Shown here one piece after another: positions 34,144 through 43,275 of a stretch of 64,000 nucleotides of DNA. This DNA is from Flaccisagitta enflata (Eukaryota > Chaetognatha > Sagittoidea > Aphragmophora): NCBI GenBank assembly GCA_965153355.1, contig OZ231126.1:48050001-48114000 (forward strand), read 5' to 3'. Position numbers and translations under genes: made by a program. Positions within the stretch are counted from its first letter, which is position 1. Every line of letters begins with the position of its first letter. The notes under the pieces are model-generated. The model was not told the DNA's origin and searched no databases. It worked only from the letters and a program-made list of their open reading frames with translations.

Positions 34144-34829
34144 CACAGTGAAGCCAATTTAAGTCAAACCGCGAACGGGGCAGTTGTTGGCAAAATTGTC
34201 TGTTAAATCCACAAATTGCTGTCAGGTGTCTAATATTCTTGTGTAGCAAACCCCAACAAGAGAGCATCTTTGAGCCTCAGAAAAAAATTCCTCTCCAACT
34301 TAGTCTCTCTTCTCCTTTTCCCTCGGATATCATGGGAAGATCCTCCTATCATTGGCCCTGGTTAAGTATCCAATTCAATGGCCTAATTGAGCATCTGTTC
34401 CCATCCTCTCATTGGCTGATTGCAAAAGCTGAATTAGTCATGAATCTTACTCTTTGCTCCCGATTTTTGCCTTGGGTCACCAATGAATAAAAAATTGTCA
34501 TGATGCAATGAGTTTTCCATGTGCATTTTCTCCTGAATTAGCAAAAACTGCATCTTGAAATTGCACATCAAAGTTTGTAATTGCCATACCTATTGGCCGA
34601 TCAAAGTCTTTCCATGGCAAAGGGCGGCAATGAAAATTTTTTTCTCCTCAATTGAAGTCAATGGAAGAATTCAACTTTAAATAACTATAACTTTGATATA
34701 CATTGAAATGATACCACGCAATTTGGTAACAGCATCCCTTTTGACCATGTCTCTGATGGGAACTAAAAAAGTGATAATATTTTTTTTCTCCCTTTTTTTC
34801 GCGGTTTGACTTAGATTGGCTTCACTGTG
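34144..34829. mobile_element. MITE nested inside a family A repeat
   Basis: The left end CACAGTGAAGCCAATTTAAG...AAACCGCGAA and the right end TTCGCGGTTTGACTTAGATT...GGCTTCACTGTG are complementary over about 33 bp. Family A motifs end at about 34140 (ACACGGCTGCCCCAGTTGC, GGGCAGGGGCACTGA) and resume at about 34830 (AACAGTGAGCTCAAAAA to CGCAACTAAAAAT near 34999). Confidence 0.8.
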
Positions 34830-35059
34830 CAAGGGCATTTTGGCAGAAACAGTGAGCTCAAAAAAGCTCAGAAACGTAGAAAGGGGACCAACTGTTCAAC
34901 CAACCAACCAACCAACCAACGGACAGATGGACAAACTGACAGATGGACAAACTGACAGATGGACAAAATGGCGTGTAGAGATGTGTAGCACGCAACTAAA
35001 AATACCTTCTGAGCTAGGTTGAAGCATGTGCTCCTAAAGAACTAGGCTTAAAAAAATTT

Positions 35060-35432
35060 TTTTTGCTTACCGGAAGTGACGCGCCACATTTTGATGTTAT
35101 TTTTTGGCCATTTACCGAGGCCAAAAAGTTTTTTTTGCGCAAAATTTGGATTCTACGTTGAATTCTACATCACAAAGGGTTGTTTGCTAAGATTTTCTCG
35201 AAAAGAGAAGAAGCTTATTAATGTATAAAAGAAGATTTTAATAAAAATCTTGAAAACAATTTGGTCAATATTTACTGGTTTGTAGTCCTTGACGCATTAT
35301 TTTTTCCGTTGATAGGATACTAGAAGTTAAGGACTTTTTATGAATGTTATATCATTACAACACATCTGGTCATCATTTAAGCCGGTGCTTGAGGTGTTTT
35401 TACCATTTTCTGATATTTTCCTGACGTCTACC
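35060..35432. repeat. Right arm of the long inverted repeat
   Basis: Complement of the blocks at 30848-31210: CCGGAAGTGACGCGCC, TTTGTAGTCCTTGACGCATT, AAGTTAAGGACTTTTTATGA, TCATCATTTAAGCCGGTG and TGATATTTTCCTGACGTCT. Confidence 0.8.
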
Positions 35433-35649
35433 CTACAACAGAGTAAGCCCCTAGAGGCAAATATGCCAAATCCACCCCTTTTTAGTTGGACTAGCGACTT
35501 TATATAAGAGGCGTTGTCTGTCTCTCTGTGGGTCCATCCATGGGTTAGTCAGTGAGACCCTGATGATCGTGTAAAAAAGTACAGAAATGCACATATCTGC
35601 CACTTCTATATGTGTGGGCATGCGCGCTTGCGTGTGTCTGTGTTTGTTT

Positions 35650-35664
35650 GTGTGTGTGTGTATA

Positions 35665-35725
<61 letters not shown>
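35650..35725. repeat. (TG)n microsatellite
   Basis: Interrupted TG tract of about 35 units. The Cys-Val open frames over it are not genes. Confidence 0.95.
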
Positions 35726-35726
<1 letters not shown>

Positions 35727-35825
35727 TTTGTTTGTCTCTGTGTGTGTCAGTGTGTCTCTGTGTGTGTCTGGAGGGGAAGTTTAAGGGGTTGTAAGCCCCT
35801 AACTCTTTGTGAAGGTTTCCTCTAA

Positions 35826-35992
35826 TAAACAAGGCTGGCTACACTTGCGGATGGGCAGGGGCCATGGATGGGATCACTAGAGCATTTGGGCAGGAGCAGT
35901 GAAGAAAACAACCACAAAAGTTTGAAAGAAGAATGTGACGGACCAGCAGTTGAAGAAAGCGAGGTGTAGAGTCGTGTAGAAAACGACTAAAA
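35826..35992 (+). repeat. Dispersed repeat family A
   Basis: AACAAGGCTGGCTACACTTG, GGGCAGGAGCAGTGA, GTAGAGTCGTGTAGAAAACG and the end GACTAAAAAT. Confidence 0.7.
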
Positions 35993-36295
35993 ATTGTCAT
36001 GCTGGTGCAATCTAATTCTATGCACAATGAATGTCGTCAACTTGGAAATATAAGGGAATTCTTATCAGGATTTTAAATGAACCTGAGGGACTGATATTTG
36101 GAATATGAACTAAATGATGCCCATGATGGTTGGTTGCCATGGAAACACATTTTCATGTATTCCCACTAAAATATCGGTATTCAGGAACATTTCTCAAAAT
36201 TGGCACCTTTCCCACAACATGTTCAGTAAGAGCCGTTAAGCATCATATAGTCGTTACTAACTAAAGCAAAAAAAAAAAAAGCATAAAAAAAAATG

Positions 36296-36615
36296 AGACA
36301 GCTTATTTGGCTGATTTTACCTGAACTGAAGATGTAAACCGTAAAAAATCCATGACCGTTTTAAAGCTCTTTGAAAGATCTTTCTAATGCGACATTGCTG
36401 GTCCTACTAGCTTTATTCGTTTAGGATTGCAATGGTACAAGAATGATTAAAAACATATTCAGGTTTGCAATTCAATTGAATTAAAAGGGTTTTAAAAAGA
36501 AATAGTTCACTTTGACGAGCTCTAACTTTTAAACGGTTTGGGTTACTGCCCTGGGATTGGTCTTGAATAAAAGTAGATTTGAAAACCTTTGAAATGACTT
36601 TTTTTTTCTATGTCT
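36296..36615. repeat. Partial copy of the 60.3-60.9 kb TIR element
   Basis: Shares GAGACAGCTTATTTGGCTGA, AAGCTCTTTGAAAGATCTTT and CTAACTTTTAAACGGTTTGG with 60345-60923 (in part as complement). Only about half of the element is present. Confidence 0.65.
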
Positions 36616-36648
36616 TTCATGAACTAATAAAAAGGTACAGCTTTTGGG

Positions 36649-37204
36649 CAGCGGCCTCAAAGGGATCGATGACTAATGCTTTCACGCATATTGGGAATAC
36701 TCTCCTTCTCCTCCTTCTCCTTCTCCTCTTTCTCCTTTTTGGGCAACGGCCCTGAAGGGGTTTAAGACCTATGCTTTCACGTATGCAGAAAATTCTCCTC
36801 CTCCTTCTTGAATGTAACCCTCCTCCCACAAGGCCCAAATCCCAGTGGCCAGGCCCAAATCTTAACCTCAAGGCCCAAATCATAGCCATGAGGCCCAAAT
36901 CCCAGTCTTGAGGCCCAAATCCCAACCTTGAGGTCCAAATCCCAGCCTTAAGGCCCCAATCTTTGGCTCAACGCCCAAATCCCAGCCTTGAGGTCCAAAT
37001 CCAAGCATCAAGGCCCAAAATCCTAGCCCAAATCCCAGCCTTGAGGGATTTGGGCCTCAAGGCTAGGATTTGGGTCTTGTGGTTCAGATTTGGGCCTTGT
37101 AAGGGGGGGTGAGGGGTATAAAGGAGAGAGAAGAGAAGGTGGAGAAATTTCTGCATATGTGAAAGCATAGGTCATCAACCCCCGGGGGCCTCTACCCTGC
37201 CCCC
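36649..37204. mobile_element. TIR element with internal 20-bp minisatellite (family C, copy 2)
   Basis: GGGCAGCGGCCTCAAAGGGA at the left, with a partial tandem duplication of the end at about 36740, an AAGGCCCAAATCCCAGCCTT array at 36830-37095, and GGGGGCCTCTACCCTGCCCC at the right. The last array units switch orientation at about 37035. Confidence 0.75.
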
Positions 37205-37411
37205 TAATTCAAACTTAATCGCAAACTACTCCAGCAGGGCACAGGTACCGCTAACCACCAATTGGTTTTGCGGCTATTTCAACGTGGCTTTTACAGTCTT
37301 GACCATTTACTCTTTATCCTTATTTCATTTTGAGTCGCGCGCCACGCGACTCTACACCCCGCTTCGTCAGTCCATCAGTCTGCCAATCCGTCGATCACAC
37401 TTTACTTTTTG

Positions 37412-38010
37412 GGCAGCGGCCCCAAAGGAGATGAAGTCCTGTAGAACACAGGGGGACTTTAGTTTGTCCGTCCGTTCGTTTGTTCGTCCCCCCCCATCAG
37501 CCCCCTCAGGCCCCAAATCCAGTCTCTCAGGTCCCAAATCTGGCCTCCCAGGCCTCAAATCCGGCCTTTCAGGCCTGAAATCCGGCCTCTCAGGCCTCAA
37601 ATCTGGCCTGTCAGGTGTCAAATGTGGCCTCTCAGGCCTTCAATCCAGCCTCTCAGGCCTTCAATCCGGCCCCTCTGACCTCAAATCTGGCCCCTCAGGC
37701 CTCAACTCCAGCCCATCAGGCCTCAAATTTTGTCTCTCAGGTCTCAAATCTGTTTTGACAGGTCCCAAATCCGCCCTATAAGGCCTTAAACCTGGCCTCT
37801 CAGGCCTCAAATAAGCCCTCTCAGCTCTCAAATTAGGCCTCACAGGCCTGAAAGTAGCGCTGTCAGGCTTCAAATCAGATCTGATGGCCATCTAAGCCTT
37901 CAGACTCTTAAAGGCCTTCAATCAGTACACTATAGCATCTCATCAATCTTGTCAGGCAGGACAAATGAAAGTCCCCCTGTGTTACAGGACTTCGTTCAGG
38001 GCCTGCCCTA
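37412..38010. mobile_element. TIR element with internal 21-bp minisatellite (family B, copy 3)
   Basis: The left end GGGCAGCGGCCCCAAAGGAG...GTAGAACACAGGGGGACTTT pairs with AAAGTCCCCCTGTGTTACAG near 37965-37990. The interior is about 18 units of GGCCTCAAATCTGGCCTCTCA. Flanked on the left by a short family A end (37332-37410, minus orientation). Confidence 0.82.
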
Positions 38011-38079
38011 CCCCTCCAAATTAGCAATCATGCCTGACCAGCACTGCTATTGCCCTTAGCCCCTGTTTCTGTTTTTGAG

Positions 38080-38570
38080 GAAGCGGCCTGAAGGGGACAA
38101 AGTCCTGTAGAACACTGGGGGACTTTTGTTCGTCATTCCGTCCGTCCGTTTGTCCGTGCGTCCCCCCAGGCCTTCTCAGGCCTGAAATCTGCCCTCTCAG
38201 GCCTGAAGTTTACCCTCTCAGGCCTGAAATCTGCCTTCTTAGGCCTTGAATCTGCCCTCTCAGGCCTGAAATCTGCCCTCTCAGGCCTGAAATTTACCCT
38301 CTCAGGCCTAAAATCTGCCCTCTCAGGCCTTGAATTTGCCCTCTTAGGCCTGAAATCTGCCCTCTCAGGCCTGAAATCTGTCCTCTCAGGTCTGAAATCT
38401 GGCCTCACAGATTCAAGGCCTGAGAGGGCAGATTTCAGGCCTGAGTGGGCAGATTTTGGGCCTGAGAGGGCCTGGGGGGAATGGACGGATGGATGGACGG
38501 AATGACGAACGAAAGTCCCCCTGTGTTCTACAGGACTTCAACCCCTTCGGGGCCGCTGCCCTGCTTTCTC
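38080..38570. mobile_element. TIR element with very regular 21-bp minisatellite (family B, copy 4)
   Basis: The left end CCTGTAGAACACTGGGGGAC pairs with the right end GTCCCCCTGTGTTCTACAGG. The interior is GGCCTGAAATCTGCCCTCTCA repeated at least 12 times with few changes (38165-38410), then inverted units to 38475. The right side is followed by the inverted GGGCAATATGTGG module to 38645. Confidence 0.85.
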
Positions 38571-38689
38571 TCACTCCATTACACAATCACGCAAAGCAGG
38601 GCAACGGGTATCGCTGACCACATATTGCCCTTGGGCGACCTGCTGAGGTCTTTGGCCTCGCTCCTACTTGATGCTCCTTCAAGTGACCT

Positions 38690-39050
38690 AAATTATGGCC
38701 CCTGCCCACCTGCATGTGTCCGGGGTAGCTGTGTATCCGTCCTTGTTAAACGGATCAAGGTATGACAACCAGCATGTTGCCATTTCGAAGATCTTTTGAT
38801 CTTTCATTCCGTTACACTTAACTTTTTTGGCGTTTATGAGGTTTTTGGCCTTACTGCTCCTGCCCAAGTGCTTCACTGACCACAAATGTTGCCATTGTCC
38901 ACCCACACGCGACTGGGGTAGCCATACATCTGGCCTTGTTTATAACACTGCCATTTAACATCAGTTTTTTAGATGCGTCCTCGCATCTCTATAAGAGGGC
39001 CTGTCCGTCCGTCCGTCCGTTGGTCCGTCGGTCCGTCGGTCCGTTACGCC
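38690..39050 (-). repeat. Dispersed family A-like repeats, minus orientation
   Basis: CCCCTGCCCACCTGCATGTG, CTGCTCCTGCCCAAGTGC and CACGCGACTGGGGTAGCC, in complement order of family A, then a (GTCC)n-like stretch at 39001-39050 (GTCCGTCCGTCCGTTGGTCC). Confidence 0.65.
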
Positions 39051-39282
39051 TCTTTAAATATCGCGTTTTTCAGCTGTTTTTGGCCACCGCGAGATTGTAT
39101 ACTGAATTAAACGATCGATACACGTGTTTTGAGAGACTTCTTTGACTCTTATGTCAGATATTCCAGCAGTTAATCTATCTGTTAAGTCTGTTCATCCATC
39201 TGTCTAACACAATCAGCGCGAATTTTGCTCCATGTAAGGACACAGTCAGGACGCATCGTTGCCCGGTCGGGCTTGTTTATTT

Positions 39283-39566
39283 CAGGCCTGTATATTATTG
39301 AGGTCTAGAGATGGGGAAGGAAATCAAAGAGGGAAAAAAGAGAAAAAAAGGAAATTTGGGGAAAATATAACTTTGGACAGTACTAAATCATGAAATACAA
39401 TTAGTAAAACACAATTCAACACTATTTTAACCTTAACTACATTGTTTTATTGCTATATGGGGAAGAAAATCAGAGATATAAAAACACGACGCGAAGCGTC
39501 GCGGGGAAGAAAATCAAAGGCAGGGAGGGAAAAAAATCAAAAGCGACTCAATAATATACACCCCTG
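39283..39566. mobile_element. hAT-like MITE with CAGGSSTGTATATTATTGAG ends
   Basis: The left end CAGGCCTGTATATTATTGAG and the right end CTCAATAATATACACCCCTG are near-perfect inverted repeats (284 bp between outer ends). The inside is purine-rich (AAGGAAATCAAAGAGGG). A partial copy lies at 30344-30615, and the integrase intron at 49184-49381 has the same kind of ends. Confidence 0.78.
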
Positions 39567-39828
39567 TTTTATTCGCTCTCCGAATATCAAAAGAGATAAT
39601 ATTCATATCATATTTCAATATTCCAATCACTATTAGATTAAATGATGTTATCAAAGTAGCTTGATGGAAATAAGTAGGCAAATAAGACAGCCAAACAAGA
39701 GCAAGCCAACCAGGCCCTGCAGCCTGCAGCCCTGAAGCTGGCAAGAATAGTGGGTTCAACAGCTAATTTGAGGGCCTTAGGCCTGCGGTCCCGCATTAAA
39801 ACAAGTGACGCAAGGCCTCAATGTTATT

Positions 39829-39990
39829 GCGGACGGGTGGGCAAGGGCATCCAACCCCCATCCACACCAAGTTCTGCACCCTCATACACAAAATGCATCT
39901 TAAACACTCGTTTTTGCACTCTTCGACTAGTGTTCATGGACTGACGGACTGACAGACAAAGCCTCTTATAGAGTTGCGTGTCCGCAACTA
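39829..39990 (-). repeat. Dispersed family A-like repeat, minus orientation
   Basis: TTGCGGACGGGTGGGCAAGG, then GACTGACGGACTGACAGAC and GAGTTGCGTGTCCGCAACTA. Confidence 0.55.
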
Positions 39991-41917
39991 AAAAAACCTG
40001 CAAATGCACTTGCAAGTGCCAAAAACTGGATGACATAAACAAGCATATTTTCACATCCATGCAAATGCGGGTGTCTTTGGCCCACATATATACTGATATA
40101 CTGCCCCTGCCCCCCTGAATTACTGCCCCTGCCTTCCCAAAATACTGACCACCTGCAAATGACTACCTATTGTCCGTGTATACAGCCTTGTTTAAATTCA
40201 AACTGAATAAAATCACACAAAAACTAAAATCTGATAAGGTGCCTTCAAGAGCTTGAAAGAAGCAGTTGACGAGCTGTTCCAGCATGCCTTCTGGAAGGCA
40301 CTGTCTCCAGTCTGACCAATGTGTTCAAAAGCCATCTACATCGAAGTTGTTAACGGGTGGTCAAAAAAAAAGTGACTTTTTTATTTTCTCATATTTTTTG
40401 TAAAAAATGTTTAGAGTAAAATTTCTTCTTTTGCCAATAAGATATGGTGCAGGAGAATTTTTTTTTATCATTATGATTTTTAACGTAATTAATTCACCCC
40501 AATATATTTCGAGCATCACGCTCTTTTTCAAGGGCTTCTGTATATTTCAAATTATTCACAATAAACAGATTTTAATTTTGGACCGCCTTGATTTTTGCTA
40601 AGAATTTTCTGTAAAAAAATTTAAATTTTTTTATAGATTCATTATTTATAATTAAGGACAATTCAAAAACTGATAAAAAACCTTGGAAGAATTATAAAAA
40701 TACAAACATATAACAAAACAAAAGATACTTCTAAATAACATTCTTTTCTTTTCTACTCAAATATCTTAAACTAAAGCTTGGAGGCTTACAAATAATTGCA
40801 TTTATTTCAGATGGGACCAGTAGTGGCAGTACATACGCCGGAGGGGGGTTCAGCCTGGGTTCAGCCTGGGTTCAAAATCCAAATCCTAACCATGCACCTC
40901 GGTCTATTCTTCCTTCTCGTTTCATGTCATGATGAATGAAAACCATTTCGTTCGATTTTTATGTTTTACTTTTCACAAATAAATGTAATCGAAACGTTCG
41001 AGTCTTCTAATTTCTCTGAGTTTAAGTTTTCGTATTAGATATTCAGCTCTTCGTTTCAGTCGCAGACACGAAAGCTAACTAAAACAAGTTAGGGTACACG
41101 GCAATCCAGTTGCGGACGTTTGGGCAGGAGCAGTGATGCGAAAACCATTCAGAATTCAAAAATGTGACCGATCGACGGACTGACCAACGGACTGACCTAC
41201 CTACTTACCGACCGACTCTTCTCGACTAATAAAGCATCTTCATAATTAATTGTATCTGATTGTTGGTCGGTCTATTTGTTTGTAATGCTTTAGTTTAGTT
41301 AACTAGATTGATTACGATAGATTGCTAGAACATTTTTATTTGTCATTCTGATATAACGATTATTGTCGAAAGATAATTATTTGCAAGTTTCAATCATTAC
41401 GATGTCAATTGGCTAAGAGGAACGATACGATATCTAATGAATCAGTTTTCTTAAATCATGATTGTTTTTTTAAATAGAATCGATTAAGCTTTCTTCCTTC
41501 TTCGTTTTTTAGTTTTCCTTTTTCTTTTTCTTCCAGTTCCCGATCGTTTTGCAGCCTGATTGAAACAAAAACAAAGCCAGATACAAGATAATGCAGGTGC
41601 GGATGCGCAACTTTGTATTTAGTTTTGTTGGTCGGTCAGTAGGTTGTTCATTTGGTCGGTCGGTTGGTCTTGTTTTGACTTACTTTTGGTGCGGTTGATT
41701 TGTATGCACGTTTTCTCCGTCTTTTTTTGGTGACGCGGCCAGATTTTGTCCGTCCCATTTCTGTCATCAAAGTTCTTTTGAGAGTTGCCAATTCAAGACT
41801 CTTATTAGGTGAATTGTACATCTAATAACATTGGAGTTTATTTTATGTAATTGACATTGTTTAGAATAATGAAAAGCAAAAGAAAATGTATTGAAAAACA
41901 ATTAAATGAGGAAAATT
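39991..41917. other. A/T-rich spacer before block 2, no gene seen
   Basis: Apart from a family A copy at about 41084-41232 and (GTTG/GTCG)-type runs at 41630-41680, no repeat structure, TIR or gene is recognisable. If block 2 ends in Polinton-type terminal inverted repeats on this side, they should lie here, but I could not pair any sequence with the 55-60 kb side by eye. Confidence 0.5.
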
Positions 41918-42646
41918 TCAAAATTCAGTATCGTTTTTGTCTTTGGAAAACAGCCATTTGTTGTAGTCTTCGTTGCTCCAGCAAGGTTCACCAAAGCGAT
42001 AGACCTCACCGGGGCGTGTACCCCAATCGAGCGTCGTCTCAGGGGTACGTTCCGTTTTGTTACCAGACTTAAACTCGGTTTTCCATTTCTCAAAGGCCTT
42101 CAATGCCTGGAGTCGGTGCATGGATTCGCTTCTTGTTCCGTTGTCCATGGTTTTTTCAAGTTGGTATTCGGTTTCGTTTTTCACCGGCGTTTCCTTTAAG
42201 AAATGAACAGTTAGTGAGCAAAATAGAATATGTTCTTAATGAGTCAATCTTTATATCCTGATTAAAGGAGTATAATTTTATACCGTTATGTTGTATTTTG
42301 TTTTCGGCGCTCCTTGTGGTGTTCCTTTGTTTTTGTTGTCCGTGCGATTTCTATTTGGGTCAGTCTGTGAACAAAATATAAAATTACAATGAGGTACCGC
42401 GCAAAAGTGAATATCTATTTTGTGTAGGGATATAGAATTAAAATGAAATTCACTGCACAGCGTGGTATATACCTGCATGATTGTGATTTTGTCTTCAACA
42501 TGGGTTTGTCCAATCCAAATGAATAGTCCTAGTAATGGTACTAATAAGAACAGGGCAAGTAGGATTTTTTTAGATCTTGCTTGCAAATTGTCATTTGAAT
42601 TAAACATTGGGCAAGTAATATGAATTCTGAAGCTCAAGGAATTCAT
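41918..42646 (-). CDS. Three-exon single-pass membrane protein downstream of the protease, block 2
   Basis: Exons 42646-42473, 42364-42284 and 42193-41918, all in phase 0, with clear sites (CAG|GTATAT, TTCACAG|, ACG|GTATAA, TTAAAG|). The start may be the ATG at 42646 or the one at 42607. A membrane segment (ILLALFLLVPLLGLFIWIG) lies near the N-terminus after a short basic stretch (ARSKK), suggesting a type II topology. The rest is hydrophilic and charged (RNRTDNKNKG, FEKWKTEFKSGNK) and ends KDKNDTEF. About 175 residues. No homology recognised. It occupies the slot of the collagen-like membrane protein of block 1; a virion membrane or egress role is only a guess. Confidence 0.68.
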
Positions 42647-42697
42647 GATAAATCCATAGGGTTAGTATTAACACCTGTATGAAAAGAGGTTAACCAT

Positions 42698-43228
42698 TTA
42701 ATTTAATTTAAAATGGTTTTTCATTCCTTTCATCATGTATTGCTCATTTGTTTTATCACCGTTATTCAACATCATTTTGCGAAAGGCAAGAAATTTTTTG
42801 ATATTTAAGGAATGCGCTTTGAAAACCATGAAACATGCTAACTGACCACATTTAAATGAGTTTTTGGATTGAAAGGGAAAGGAAAGATCAATGAGTTGTA
42901 AATTGTTTTTTTTACAAAACAATTTGATATTGTCTTTTATTTTTTTGTCAAAATTGACTGTGCTGAGACCATTTAATAGAAATGCTTGATTGGTTTGTTT
43001 ATTGATAAAAATTAAAAACCAATGACCAATTCCTTCTCCTTGTAATTTGGTGTTTGTAATGATACAGTACTTGTTTTTTCTTTTAAACTGTTTTAAATCT
43101 AGTTTTAGTAGTTTGGAATGAGGCATAATCAACCTTCCATTTAAAGTTATTTTTTGACATTTATTGCAATTTGAAATAATGTTTCGAAGGTCTTTTGTTG
43201 AAGTGACGTCAGAATTAACAATGTTCAT
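42698..43228 (-). CDS. Adenain-like (C5/Polinton PRO) cysteine protease, block 2
   Basis: 176 residues, one exon, intact. His69 lies in GIGHWFLIF and Cys127 in FKCGQLACF. Gln120 precedes the Cys by 7, as in adenain (Gln115/Cys122). His69 to the third-position residue is 17, as in adenain (His54/Glu71), but that residue is Asn86 (FLLNGLS) rather than Asp/Glu. The block 1 copy keeps Asp there. Asn can serve in papain-type triads, so activity is uncertain, not excluded. The start is set by the ATG after a CAG/CAA-rich leader that separates it from the capsid stop by about 48 bases. Role in the family: cleavage of capsid and core precursors during particle maturation. Confidence 0.85.
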   Translation of the reverse strand: MNIVNSDVTSTKDLRNIISNCNKCQKITLNGRLIMPHSKLLKLDLKQFKRKNKYCIITNTKLQGEGIGHWFLIFINKQTNQAFLLNGLSTVNFDKKIKDNIKLFCKKNNLQLIDLSFPFQSKNSFKCGQLACFMVFKAHSLNIKKFLAFRKMMLNNGDKTNEQYMMKGMKNHFKLN

Positions 43229-43275
43229 TGTTATTGCTGATGCTGTTTCTGCTGCTGTTGCTGTTGCTGTTGCTG

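Noticed and set aside
37284-38408. Regular repeat proteins (GLKSGLS and RPERADF types)
   Set aside because: They come from 21-bp minisatellites inside TIR elements, whose unit length is a multiple of three. Both strands stay open, and orientation flips within elements.
41500-41917. Terminal inverted repeat of the block 2 element
   Set aside because: I could not pair this A/T-rich sequence with any stretch near 55-60 kb by eye, so element ends remain undefined.
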